NCBI GenBank assembly: GCA_022419385.1
Contig: JAJUBI010000006.1
Location: forward strand, 2,170,001 to 2,234,000
Direction: 5' to 3'
DNA: 64,000 nucleotides
Origin: Paraconiothyrium sp. Pb-2020
Lineage: Eukaryota; Ascomycota; Dothideomycetes; Pleosporales; Didymosphaeriaceae
Positions 30,946 through 42,236 of the stretch are shown in pieces. The notes beneath the pieces are model-generated. The model was not told the origin of the DNA. It ran no database searches and saw only the letters and a list, made by a program, of their open reading frames with translations. The position numbers and the translations under genes are program-made. The first letter of the stretch is position 1. Every line of letters starts with the position of its first letter.

Positions 30946-31700
30946 TTCTGGGGTAGGAATTCTGGACTGTGTACAACTTCATATGGTTGTCGCTTGATCA
31001 TCAGTGCCTGCACAGTTTTTGGTAGGCTGGTAACTCTCATAATATGATCAAACGCATGAGTCTCCTCCGTCTTCTGCATTGATCCCTTCAGTTTCATTCT
31101 GGTATTTCATGTTCTCATTCTATGGCTTATTCGCAATTTGCTACCTTCGCATTATTATCCCACTATGCGCCACTACCTATGGTGGACCTTCACACCTCAC
31201 TAGTCCTTCCGTTCTGCGCGCAAGATGACATGTCTCGACGCATCTTACGTCTCAGTCCGACATCTTTGCTGACATTATCCCCTTTTCTCGATGGACTTTC
31301 TCTCTGCCCACAACGTAGGCTCACAAGCTTCAGTACTGTTCGCAATATGGCCACCATCTGAGCAGCGAAGCAGACCATTTCTATTAAAGACAGAACAATA
31401 ACAACTTACAGCCAAAACCCCCCTGGGTGTGACTCAGGGCGGTCTTCCCGAGTCTGCTTGCTTTCCAGGTTTACTTTGCCGGTTCTCTCACTTTGTTACC
31501 TGCGCCGCGAGCTAGCGTGCGCTGTTCCAGCAACGCGATATATAAAACGCCCCACCACCAGCACCTGTGAGCCAACCTTCAGGTTTCTTTCCAGCAACTT
31601 TTGCAGTCGACGTAAGTAACACTAAACGTACTACCATTATCCTACGACTTCGAGCCCAACAACTGACGACTAAACAGTCCCTCGGCGTCGGCTTGTCAGT
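30946..31700. promoter_or_regulatory. Intergenic region upstream of the next hypothetical gene
   Basis: The 3' end of RPT2 and the promoter and leader of the following gene. A probable 5' UTR intron (GTAAGT at about 31613, ACAG at about 31678) ends shortly before the ATG at 31701. No other gene seen. Confidence 0.45.
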
Positions 31701-33861
31701 ATGAACTCACCTCTCGATGACGGCCACCTCATGACTTTCAAGCATATGAACCGAGCCCAGAAGCGCGCATTCATTCTGCGAGACCAACTCAAGTATGACG
31801 AGGAACAGCATTTGGACATGTTCATCGATGGCATCCGCAACCCTGAGCCGCCGCGTTATAAGCGCACGAGCAGTGGTGTTCAGCCTCCTTGCGAGGACGT
31901 TACCATCAATCACAGCACGACGCGATTCGATCTGGGAAATGTTGAGTTCCAGGACAAGTCCATTCGTCGAGTCTACCTCGCCTGTATTGGTGACAGCTAT
32001 GAGATGCATGAGTCGGACCCCATAACTCCGGATGAAGACGACTTCAACTCGGTCCCACTTAACTATTACATTGCCCAAAAGATCATGCCGGCTTTCAAGA
32101 AGAAGAACGAGGCAATTTATGCGCGGGTGCAGCGCATCAATGATATGCGTCGACATGCGTACGAGCAAGCGCGTAGCAAGCCGCCTAAGACACCTACGCG
32201 CTTCAAGGAAGGCAAAGTAAGTCATGTCACGCTCCATCACATCATTATGCTATTTAAAGTACACTCCGTGGCGGTTCCTGCATGGACGAGAGCGACTGCT
32301 CCTCGGCGAACGATGCGAACGATGCGAACGATACTAATTTGCACGCCAGTCTTTGGCTAAGCTCATGGACTCGGCCAAAGGTGCTCAGGTCACTCCCGAT
32401 GGTAGGCTTTTACCTTTCCGGTCCAGCTTGGACATGTTAATCGATTGATAGGTGAAGACTCGCGTAAGCGACCTGGAGAGCTTGTCATCCGCCACCCTCT
32501 CAACAAGAAGAAGAGAATCAGTCTCGACAACGTCTCCAGCAGCGTCAAGGCTGAGGCGGTGAATCGACTCCCTGACCAGACCAAAGTCGAGATGTTCAAT
32601 GCATTCGTCAAGTCAGCGTTCCCTGACTTCGATAACCTACTGATGGCATCCTGGAACGTGGTGTCGATCTTCGTGAACGTAGGGAGCGAGGACTTGATGC
32701 TCCATAACTCAATTGGCGATCTGCACGACGTACTGCTGAAGTTTGACGACTACTTCGTCAAGTCAAGGAAGTCACGACCGGACATTCACGATACTGCTCG
32801 TAAGTGAACACCGTCACTGACAGCAGCATTAGATCAGATTTTAGGTACTGCATTCCTCACCCTGGGGCAATGCAGGGTACCTAGGCGCTGAACAATATGC
32901 TGTAGCATTGAGTTCTTACTAACTCTGATTTCATGTAGGCCTCCCGAAAGATGTTCCTGACAGTTCTACTCGCAATACGCCCATAGCGTCAGGCCCTGGT
33001 CCGGTCGGTGGTAGCGGTGATATGTCGCGAGACCGTTCTCGGGATCGGCTCGTTGAGCTACCGCCTAACCGCCATGATGGTGTCGATGACGGGGCACATG
33101 CCATCCCCACTGAGTCTAATCATTCTACGGGATTTCGACAGTCGAATGGTCGCTATCAGAAAGATCAACGCCAATATCGGGCTAGCCTTGATCAGCAGCT
33201 TAAGCAATCTCCAGTTCTCCAACATGGTGCCCCCGAGCAATCTATCACGAAGCAACTCGATTCTCGCAACCGCCCAGAAGGCCGTCCCCTTCCGCAGTCC
33301 CTCGACGATCTCTTCTCGCACCCACCACCACAAGAGGTACGACAGGGCTCGCATGGCATCTTGCGTGCCATGGCAGCAAACATTGAAGAGGATACGGCAT
33401 CAAGCATCGACGAAGGTTATGCTGACATACAAGCCCAGAAGCCGCAGACGCCACCCACAATACAGCCTCTCCACAAGCCTTCCCCGCCAAAGTCCAACGG
33501 CCTTCTTCGCCGCCCAGAGCACGCTCAGCTCGCTGCTGAAGCCGCCGAACTCCGTAGTCGTACGCTCCAGCATCAATCGCAGTCTCACCGTGATACCCAG
33601 CGCTACGGTATGTTCAACGACCACACCCGGCGCAGCAGCATTGACGCCCTCTTCGTGGGTGACCACGAGGATGAGGCCGTTCAGGTCCCCGCCATGCAGG
33701 AGGTGCATGAGCAGGAGAAGCAGGCTGAGCCGAGGACGGTTTTGTTAGGCAAGTCCATGTTGGGCGCACCGAAGAAGCCGTTGAATGCAACGGGCTCTGC
33801 ACCTGTTGCTCCTATGATGCACAACAGCCCTGCTGGGAAGAAGGACGAGGCGGAGCGGTGA
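31701..33861 (+). CDS. Hypothetical protein with conserved N-terminal half and disordered tail
   Basis: Exons 31701-32216, 32350-32401, 32452-32799 and 32939-33861 join in frame to 612 residues. The N-terminal half is globular and charged (NRAQKRAFILRDQLKYDEEQ; FDLGNVEFQDKSIRRVYLAC), with a helical segment near AEAVNRLPDQTKVEMFNAFV. The last 300 residues are low complexity, Gln/Pro/Ser-rich and probably disordered. Basic patches (NKKKRIS, RDRSRDR) could be nuclear localisation signals. I do not recognise a family. Intron 1 contains a small 9-nt tandem repeat. Confidence 0.72.
32306..32332 (+). repeat. 9-nt tandem repeat inside an intron
   Basis: Three exact copies of GCGAACGAT in the first intron of the hypothetical gene at 31701, ending directly before the likely branch-point sequence ACTAAT. 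Probably slippage-prone; no coding role. Confidence 0.8.
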
Positions 33862-34557
33862 GGACAATGACTACCTACCAGCGAACTTCCTTGGACTGAA
33901 GTAATCCTTACCAAATTACGTGAAGTCTAGGCCGAAGAGGTGGAAATATTCTTGCGGTATTGGAGAACAGCAACGTAGAATGGCTGCACATCGGGGATGC
34001 ACTTGAAAAGTCAGCTGGTCCCCCTCGCGACTAGTGCTGTATACAGGTACTTGCAGCACTTGCGATTATAGCCCCCGTCGCTGCAACCAGACTGAACTCA
34101 CCTGACTGACCCTTTGGGGGCTTGTCCAGAATTACTGCTGCATTTCGAGATCTCTAGCATGCAAGTCAGTGTGCTCAAGCGTCAGCCCAGAATCCTATAC
34201 CTGCATTAATGGACGATATCACGGTGATGAAGTTTTCATCGTACAATGGCGGAGTGTGACACCCACGATTTGCTTCTTTGGTTTGCTCAAGGGAGACATT
34301 GGTGCCCATTGAGAACGATACGTAGCAATGTACATATGGTAATGCATTACGATGGATTTCGATGTCACAGTAGTATACATTCTCTCGTTGACATAAACGT
34401 AAAAGTGGTATACCCAAATACAAAAGCAGGTCCGTTAGACTCGCTCGTAAACCCCGCCGATGTCTCCTAAACGCCTTGCAATACTATAATTAAGACTTTC
34501 GTCTACTGGTAGACCCCGCCCTTATTTCACGCTCTCGAGCCCATCAATATGATTGTC
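33862..34557. other. Convergent 3' intergenic region
   Basis: Between the stop codons of the hypothetical gene and cyclin H. No supported reading frame, repeat or RNA gene. Confidence 0.5.
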
Positions 34558-35883
34558 CTACCCTTCCTTCTTTAGTTCAGGTCCCCAAAACGCATCGCTT
34601 TCCTTTTCCGCTGTTTCTCTGTTCAGTTTCCGTCTCTTTGCCTTCCCCTCTTCAAGTGTGCCATCGCGAACGACGTCTCGCTTTTTACCCGCGTTCAGAG
34701 CGACGAGATCCTGAGTTGTGGGATCTTTACACCCTCGAAGCTTCTTCATCGCTTTCTTCATCGCCGGAGGATCACCATCCGCCCAAGCGAGCTTGTGCTG
34801 CGCGGGGTTTGTGCTATAACTCCGATGGCTTGACAGAAGATCCGCGCAGGACTGTATTGTGGATAGAATTTTGATCGAGGCCGGAGATGAAGAAGGGATT
34901 TTGGTGGCAAGGTAGAACTTCGTGAGGGTGGGGGAGGCGAGGAGTTGCGCCGCGAGGAGGATCTGTGATGGGGTGTAGAGGAAGTACGCATCCGTAAGTT
35001 GCGCGGCCATGGTAAGGATGTCTTTGGTGTGCGCATAGATGTTGCCTAATTTGGTCGCTGCTTCTTCCTCCTCAGCCACCTCGAGGGCCTGCAACGCTTC
35101 GCCGCGGAGCTCCGCTGGCGTACGACCGTCGTGGGCCACAGCATAATAATTCCCGCGGATCATGTCTTCGAGTTCCAGGTGCACGCCTTTGAGCCCGCGG
35201 AATGGATGCCGTACCTCAAAGTTGAAGCGCAGAGCTTGCACAATTGTGTATTCGGGTGCGACGATGTCGTCGCGGCTGGTTTTCGGGAGTCGTGAGGCAA
35301 AATCTGAGGCTGAGCCGGCGCGGGTGCCGAGCTCAAGTTTGAGAGCGAGAAAGAAGGCGGTTTTGGAAATTTTGGTACCGTCGTAGGTCATGGGGGAGTT
35401 GTAGAGATAGAAGCGGCGCATGAACTGTATGGCGGTGGCCTAAGTCTCATAAGCTCCTGTCTCGTCTACGAGGGAAACGATTAGGTTGGAGGAAAACCGT
35501 ACAGTAACGTCCGGCTGCAGCTTCAGAAAGTCACCTAGCTTCATTGCCGTTTCGCAGAACTTATCGACAACCATCTTCTCCTCCTCCATCGTCAAGCAGT
35601 CTACGTCTACGCCCCTGTCCCCCACGCCGCCTGGTACCGGCGTGTTCGCGCCTGTGCCTGCGCCATTGCCATTGGGGGTATCTGCACCGCTTTCGGGTGC
35701 GGAGGCGACGTCAAGAGTGGTGATCTTTGCGCGCTCGGCGCGGTCCTGCGCGATGTGTAATTTGACTTGGGTGGCGGCGTAGGCGTTGGTTTTCTGGCGG
35801 AGGCGCGTAAGGTCTGAGGGCGTAAAGGACCAGTGTTTATATTGCGTGGTCTGCCGGTAGAGGTCGTCTTCGTTGAGGCGCAT
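34558..35883 (-). CDS. CCL1: Cyclin H homologue, TFIIH/CAK cyclin Ccl1
   Basis: Exons 35883-35503 and 35439-34558 give 420 residues. The start MRLNEDDLYRQTTQYKHWSF matches the N-terminal helix and Trp segment of cyclin H/Ccl1/Mcs2. The first cyclin box runs from EEEKMVVDKFCETAMKLGDF across the intron to TAIQFMRRFYLYNSPM. The second lies around DAYFLYTPSQILLAAQLLAS. A Lys-rich tail closes the protein. Within TFIIH the cyclin pairs with Kin28/Cdk7 to phosphorylate the RNA polymerase II CTD in the nucleus. A Gly/Ala/Pro-rich insert (about residues 75-100) between helix 1 and the cyclin box lengthens it relative to yeast. Confidence 0.92.
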
Positions 35884-37086
35884 CGTAGCGGTTGTCGAAG
35901 GTACAGCGCCGCGTGGTGGAAGCTGTAGATGGGGTCCGTAAGTGAGGTTCAAGGGAGCTTTGGCCAAGGGTTCATGCCATTTCTTGGAGCACGATGGTTT
36001 GCACATAGGGAGGAAGAACGGAGAAATCCACTGCAGAGGCTCGTGCGTGTCAACATGGCGTGCAATGAGTCCAGGGCTCAGTTTATTTTTCACCAATTCA
36101 AGCGTTGACCGCAATACACAAGAGGCTCAAATTAAAGGATGTCAAGCATGTCACGCTTCCGGCCAATCAAAGGTCCGGGAAACGTGTGGATCCCCATCAA
36201 CACCAATCCCGGGACAGACATGCTCTTTTGCGCTCCTGGTGTTGCGATTGCTGATTCTGAGTCTCTCACCGTCGAGTAAAATCGTTCTCGTCTCTCACAG
36301 TTGTTCTCACCCCTCACAGATACTTACCCAGGTAGGTAGTGCTGTTCAGTGTATCAGTCCAGCTGCTATAAGAGCCGTCCTCCATGGAGCATACCCTTCC
36401 CTCTGAGCACCACTTTCCCACAGAGGGCCATGTAGTCGCGAAGGGCCTGGGGTATAGCCTCCGCTGGAACCAGAGTCAGACCAGCCATTCCTCTCTTCTC
36501 CATGGCCCAGGCTGCTCACCTGCATGTATGACACTGAGCCTAGCCACTGTACGTTATATGCGATCGTTTGAAAGCAGTGCATCGTGCCAGGCCGATCGAT
36601 TTCTTGGAGTAATCCGCAGATGTCCCACGCGGGAACCTGTGATGACTCGCTGTCCTCGATGCTCTGGTAACTACCGCACGCTGATCGGCGTTCTAGTGTC
36701 CAATCACCACTCATCATGCCTGTCTTTGTCAGGCGACGTCACCTCGATGGAGAAGAACACGGCTGATGCTCCCCAATTGGCAGGGACCAGAAGCGCCTTT
36801 CAAGTTTCCGATCCTCACGGATATGAGCGACCTGCATGGTTGCATTGTTGACGCACGCCATGGCTCTACTCTTTCAGAGGACAGGGGCCCCGTGTGGGGT
36901 CGACGCCAGTCACCACTACCGATCTGTTGATGCATAAACCGACGTATTATCTACCACACGTTACACGAAGTTGTGGTTGTTGTTGAGCTTACCTGCGATC
37001 GTGCGTAGCCTTCTTAGAGATTTGACTCTTACTGACTATCACCGCCAGAGTTTCCTAACGGTCTCACAACATACCACTTGTTCGGA
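35884..37086. promoter_or_regulatory. Divergent intergenic region between CCL1 and the MFS gene
   Basis: 1.2 kb with several open frames of 100-155 codons on both strands that overlap each other and show no motif or splice logic. They are treated as chance. The region should contain both promoters. Confidence 0.4.
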
Positions 37087-38862
37087 ATGTCCTCAACAAA
37101 GCAGGTCGACAAGGGTGGGGAGTCGCCTGACAGAGTCCATATCCCGGATGCTGAGAAGGTCCACTCAACATGGAATGGTCCAGCCGAGGTTCCAGCCGAT
37201 CTTGAAAAGGGCATTACCCGAAAGCTTGACAGGCGTCTCATGCCATGGCTCTTCGGTCTCTGGCTCCTTGCCTTCATTGACAGAAGTAATATCGGAAATG
37301 CTAAGATCGACGGCATGACGGAGGACCTGCAACTCGATTCCAACAAGTTCAACATCGCCTTGGCCGTCTTCTACGTGCCGTACATTCTGTGGGATGTCCC
37401 GAGCAACCTGGTCATCAAGTATTTCAAGGCTGGGCATTATCTGCCTGGTACGTGAGCCTGAATCGCAAAAAATGAATTCGAATTGACGTTGTGGAATACA
37501 AGGTCTACTGATTGCGTGGGGCCTTGTATCGATGTGCACTGGGTTTGTCAAGAGCTATGCTGGACTTTTGGCTGCACGCTTCTTCCTTGGACTAGCCGAG
37601 GGTGGCTTGCTCGGTGGCATGTTGGTCTACCTTGCCATGTTCTACCGGAGGCACCAGATGCTCTATCGCATTACCCTTTTTTACTGCGCCGCACCTTTAA
37701 GCGGTGCCTTCGGCGGCCGGCGCCTTCTTGCAACTGGTCTCGCTCAGATCATCACTGGAGGTACGACGGTTGGGTAAGCTGCTCCTTGTACAGCACCGCG
37801 TCAAAACTTCTGAGACCGTGTGTTACCTCAGATGGGCATACGGTACTAGAGTTTTGACATAGTGCTGTGTTCTTCCTCATGCTCTGCTAAAGTCACAGCC
37901 CTTCATCTTCTTCGTCGAGGGCGCCATAACCATTGTCTTCGGCATCGCTGTGCTCTTCTTTCTCCCACACACTCCCAGCGATATCAATTTTCTCACCCCA
38001 GAACAGAAGCAAGTCTGTATAGGGCGTATGCGTCTCGACGCCCATGGTGCGGCTGCCGCTTCTACCGTCGAGAAAGAGAAGTTTGACTGGTTCTGGGTCC
38101 GTCGAGCTCTCCTGAACGTCAACACAGTTGTCCTCTCCCTCGCCTTCTTCGCCATTATCACGCCTATCTACTCCTTCTCTCTCTTCCTACCGACCATCAT
38201 TCGGTCAATGGGTTATGGAAGGGTGACCGCGCAGCTGTTCACCGTGCCGCCAAACATGGGCGCTTTCTTTGTGGTCCTTCTCACCGGCTGGGCGAGCGAC
38301 AAGTGGCATATGCGGGGGCCTCTCATGCTGGTTGGGTGCGCTGTGGCGATTGTCGGGTACATAATGCTTATTGTAACAGATCGGAGTTTGATACAATATG
38401 GCGGGACGTTTTTGGTCGCCGCGGGCATCTTTCCGTGTAGTCCGCTGGTTATGGGGTGGTTATCCAATAACTTGGCGCCACATTATGTGCGAGCTACAGG
38501 GACGGGGTTCCAGATTATGAGTGAGTTGCTCCTCGCTGATCGATGCGGCAAGGCTGACGGCGGTAGTTGCGAATATGGCGGCGTTCATCGCGACGTTTAC
38601 GTATTTACCTGAGGATGCGTAAGTCTAGGTGACCGGTTCACAAGTGGGTTTTGGAATGACAGCTTACAGACCACGATATATCACGGGACACGCGATTAAC
38701 ATCGGTATGCTGGGCCTTGCGCTCTTTACGATCGCGGCGAATATCAAGTACTGCAATTGGGAGAATAGGAAGCGCGAAAACGGGGAGAGAGACTATCGCT
38801 TGAGAGAGGAGCAGGAAGAAAAGCTGGGTTATCGGCATCCACGATTTGAGTACACGATTTGA
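37087..38862 (+). pseudogene. MFS carrier of the allantoate-permease (ACS/Dal5-like) family, apparent frameshift
   Basis: Exons 37087-37447, 37503-37773, 37899-38520, 38567-38618 and 38670-38862 give a 12-helix ACS-family carrier: LDRRLMPWLFGLWLLAFIDR, SNIGNAKIDGM, ILWDVPSNLVIK, FFVEGAITIVFGIAVLFFLP, and a C-terminal cytoplasmic tail. These exons total 1499 nt, not a multiple of three. At 37757-37773 the frame in use reads ITGGTTVG, but the next frame reads YDGW, the conserved residues that should precede PFIFFVEG of exon 3. One base therefore appears to be missing just before 37762. Skipping YDGW through an alternative GTTGGG donor at 37769 would restore frame, so the gene could still make protein. 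Two extra codons (RR) in GAFGGRRLLATGLAQI are also atypical. Family substrates include allantoate, nicotinate and other organic anions. Confidence 0.8.
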
Positions 38863-39922
38863 GGGTAACGCTAGGGATAGGAGTTCGAGTCCCACAGCTA
38901 CACGGTTGCCCTTTGTTCAATTGATTTGCGGGGTACATCATAACTTACCATAAACTGCACGAAAGTTCAACAACCTCAAGTTTTCACGACGACGTAACTC
39001 GAAGCGATATACCGGTCGCAGCGCCCGCACGGGCTCTCACCTTTGTACAATTCGCTCTCACGTCAAGTTACTAGGTAGGTTGAGGCCGGATGTACGCTAG
39101 CACCTCAGCAAAGTATTGCAATCTAACATGGCTCCGCAGCAATAGCTTCTAGGCATCTCAAGCACATGCACCGCTTTGTGAGTCAACTGATCGTAAGCTC
39201 GCTGCTAGCTTTGGCTGAACTGCGCAGGTGTCTATGTTTGTCCCGCGCTTTCTTTCGCAGTGAAGCGACCTGTCCATCCCTTTCCGCCACACCACAATGG
39301 CGAAAGGAACGGTACTCCGTGTTTCAGATCGACAATCTCTATTGCTCACTATTGTTCCCTTCTCTCGCAGTTGAGATTTCAGGTGGTGACCTCGAGCTGC
39401 GAGGGCTCGCATTGGCCGGTTGCCCATTCACTTCCTCAGGTGAACGACGTCGAAGCCCTTGAATGGGCACCAACTTAGCCAATGGGGTTGCTTTTGGGGC
39501 CCGCTCTGCGCTTTTCGAGCCTCACTGGCCTATCAGCGTTCGAGATTCGTGGGCGCTGCAGTGGGATGGCGATGAATGCACGGACCCACGATGAGAGGGA
39601 ATGCTTTCGAGCTTCAACACCTCTTCAGGAGGCTGGGAGACCCACAGCGCCGCCGGCGACGCCTTCAAGAAGGGTTTTCCGGGCGTCTGCTCCATCGACT
39701 TGACCATACACTTCCTTGCTGTTCACCTCAGCTTTCGAACAAATCTTCTAGTCTCCACGATTTTTGGCGTTCACGTCAGCTCACTTCTACTGCTTCAAGC
39801 ACATCTCTCTTCACTTCACGTCTATCTACGTCTACTGCGCCGTCTAGGTGGTCAGAGACACTGATTGTTCACCTTTCCTACGACCTCTATCTGACCTGTC
39901 CAACTTGAACGTAGCGTTCGCT
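38863..39922. other. Intergenic region and 5' leader of the next gene
   Basis: Short overlapping frames in several phases at 39158-39864 with no motif. Pyrimidine-rich sequence near 39700-39900 suits a transcription start and leader for the gene starting at 39923. Confidence 0.4.
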
Positions 39923-41866
39923 ATGTCTACTATATCCAAACTCAATTGCACTTGCACTCCCTTCGAGGTCTGCCATTGCGGTAACTGGTTCGACCAATTC
40001 ACCGACACGCCTACGATGAGCACGTTTACCAACTTGAGTGAGCTACCGGTCGACGACAACGGCTGCGTGCCTGTTGGTGCGGGTGCTAGCATTCAGAAGC
40101 CTGTCAACGTCTCCAATCTTGAGAAGCTCGACCGCGGCGGATCCGAGGATGTTCAGTCCGAAATCACCAAGCAGGTCATTGAGTACAACAACAATCCAAT
40201 CCAGCAGGATGTCCAGACGTGCGACCAGTTCGCGCTGACCTCTGCCTATGACATCGGCACGCAGCAATTTCCCAGCAACATGGGTATGCAGCAATTCTCC
40301 AACAACGTGGGAATGCAGCAGTTCTGCAACAACATGGGAATGCAGCAATTCTCCAACAACCCGAGTCTTGCCAGCGAGGCCTTTACCCCCACCCTCATGG
40401 GATTCCAAGGTGGTATTGCCCAGTGCGACTTCACTCAGGAGAGTAGCGATCTCAACAATGCCATGAGTTTCTCCAACGACGCCTTCGACCTCGTCGATTT
40501 CAGCGATAATGTCATGTCGCCGATCAACACCACCGCCGTCGACCCGGCTCAGCCAATGTCGTTCAACGATGAAGGCAACTTCGGTGACGTCTTCGGCAAT
40601 CGATCTGGCGTCGACAGCTTCGATACCTCTAGCCCTGTTCATTTTTCAGGTTTCTCAGACTTCGTGAATGCTACATCCATTTCCCTCGATCAGCCCAAGA
40701 GTGGGGTCGCCTTCTCAGGACATGGCTTGGACAACGCTTCGATCCAACACTTTGGACCCGGGGGTCTCTCGACCGCTCTCTCCATCGACCAGCCTCAGAT
40801 GCGCCCTCCTCAAAAATGGCATACTGCGGTCAATGATACTCGGAGCCAGAAGGCGCAGGGGATCAAGGACCAGACCGTTGCAGACAATCAAGCGTTTGCT
40901 CAAGCCCAAGCATTTGCCCGAACCAACGTCCGTACCGTTCAGGCCAATGCCCGTGCCGTTCAAGAAGCAGGACAACGCCTCTTCGGGGCCCGCACTCACA
41001 ACCAGCAATCCTTCCAAGTCCCTTCGGGTCAGGCTACCTCTATCCTCCCGACACCCACCTCCACGAAGAAACTTTCCGCCAATCAACTCGGCAAGCAGCC
41101 CGTTCCGCAGCCCTCCTTGAGCTCTCCCGCCGAGCTCACACCCTCCAATAAGCGCCCCCGTCCTGCCGAAATCCAGATTCCCTCCGAGCCATCCAAGCGC
41201 GCCCGCATCGATGCTCCAGGCCCTCCACCCTTCGCGGCTGAAGTCGAGTCCGATGCTTCCCGTGGACGCGCCGTCAAGGTGCTGTTCAAGACACCCTGGG
41301 AGCAGATGACCCAGGTCGAGAAGGCGCGCATCCTGCTCCCCATGATGATCGGAAAACACCCCATTGAGTTCGAGAAAGAAGAGATGCAGCGCGGACTTTC
41401 TTACGGCACTATGCGCCAGCGCGAGGCGCTCCAGAAGACCATGCGCTTGCGCGACGAGGCCGTTGCTGAAGCCCAATTCAAAACTGCTCCCAAGAACACT
41501 CTTACCCTGGCTGAGATGGACGAGGATGATGAGGAGGCGGCTCTCAGGGCGCGCCTGGCCGAGATTGAGGCCAACAAGAAGGCCAAGGTCGCCGAGGAGA
41601 AGAAGCGCGTTTCTAACGAGAAGCGAGCGGCGACCATGCGTCGCAAGCGCCAGGAGAAGAAGGAGGCCGATCAGCTTCAGCTTGATCGCGAGAAGGAGTT
41701 GGAAGACATTGCTCGGCGCGAGGATGAGCTCGAGGCTCACAGGGAAGCGTCCATCGCTGAGGAGTGTGGCCAGGCTGCTGGAGACTCCGAGCAGGGCATG
41801 CGCGAGCAGGTGCGTGAGCCCTATGCTCACATTGGCTTTGCTACTGCTCAGCCTTATATGGGTTGA
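39923..41866 (+). CDS. Hypothetical protein with GMQQF(S/C)NN repeats and basic coiled-coil C terminus
   Basis: A single exon. The frame is open from 39848, but the ATG at 39923 (MSTISKLNCTCTPFEVCHCG) is the likelier start, giving 647 residues. The N terminus has five clustered cysteines. Then come Asn/Gln/Phe/Ser-rich low-complexity sequence including three 9-residue repeats (GMQQFSNN type), Ala/Gln-rich helices (QAFAQAQAFARTNVRTVQAN), a proline-rich linker, a possible nuclear signal (SNKRPRP; SKRARID), a globular segment (VKVLFKTPWEQMTQVEKARI), and a long charged coiled coil of E/K/R. The layout resembles nuclear regulatory proteins; I do not recognise a family. Confidence 0.72.
   Translation: MSTISKLNCTCTPFEVCHCGNWFDQFTDTPTMSTFTNLSELPVDDNGCVPVGAGASIQKPVNVSNLEKLDRGGSEDVQSEITKQVIEYNNNPIQQDVQTCDQFALTSAYDIGTQQFPSNMGMQQFSNNVGMQQFCNNMGMQQFSNNPSLASEAFTPTLMGFQGGIAQCDFTQESSDLNNAMSFSNDAFDLVDFSDNVMSPINTTAVDPAQPMSFNDEGNFGDVFGNRSGVDSFDTSSPVHFSGFSDFVNATSISLDQPKSGVAFSGHGLDNASIQHFGPGGLSTALSIDQPQMRPPQKWHTAVNDTRSQKAQGIKDQTVADNQAFAQAQAFARTNVRTVQANARAVQEAGQRLFGARTHNQQSFQVPSGQATSILPTPTSTKKLSANQLGKQPVPQPSLSSPAELTPSNKRPRPAEIQIPSEPSKRARIDAPGPPPFAAEVESDASRGRAVKVLFKTPWEQMTQVEKARILLPMMIGKHPIEFEKEEMQRGLSYGTMRQREALQKTMRLRDEAVAEAQFKTAPKNTLTLAEMDEDDEEAALRARLAEIEANKKAKVAEEKKRVSNEKRAATMRRKRQEKKEADQLQLDREKELEDIARREDELEAHREASIAEECGQAAGDSEQGMREQVREPYAHIGFATAQPYMG
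40256..40360 (+). repeat. 27-nt coding tandem repeat
   Basis: Three near-identical 27-nt units (40280-40306, 40307-40333, 40334-40360) preceded by a degenerate fourth (40256-40279). They encode (M/V)GMQQF(S/C)NN. The units differ at only a few bases, indicating fairly recent expansion. Confidence 0.9.
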
Positions 41867-42236
41867 ATAGCTAGGAACCAGTGACTGGTGATTGGCGATT
41901 GGTGATGCGGTAGTGACTTGGGCCTAGCTGGACTGGTGTTCAGGTCTAATTATCTTGACATAATGGTAAAGACTGAAATAATTCAAAATGTTATAAAATC
42001 CACCAGTTCCTACATGCTTGTAACATAATGTGCCAACAGTGTCTACTTACAGTAATCATCAAGACATCAACGCACTCCGTGCTTCATCAAAGCTCTCGAT
42101 GCCCTAGTATTTCGCCGGATCTACCATACAGCACCTATCCTTTATTCTAGACATTCTACTTCATCGAGACTTTCGATATCCTGGGCCCCCCTAGCTACGC
42201 CATTCAATATTGAAGTCTCCTTCATCACATCCCTCA
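41867..42236. other. Convergent 3' intergenic region
   Basis: Between two convergent stop codons; AT-rich, with no supported gene. Confidence 0.5.

Noticed and set aside
31707..32240. 177-codon minus-strand frame
   Set aside because: Antisense to the first exon of the spliced hypothetical gene, whose four exons join perfectly.
36132..36935. Several open frames of 100-155 codons between CCL1 and the MFS carrier
   Set aside because: They overlap one another on both strands, have no motif and no splice-consistent neighbours.
38880..38905. tRNA-like T-arm sequence (AGTTCGAGTCCC)
   Set aside because: No matching acceptor stem, D-arm or anticodon arm upstream; the preceding bases are the coding end of the MFS carrier.
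40715..41830. 371-codon open frame on the minus strand
   Set aside because: Exactly antisense to a GC-rich plus-strand gene with coding composition; its Leu/Gly/Arg-rich product and lack of motif are typical of a shadow frame.
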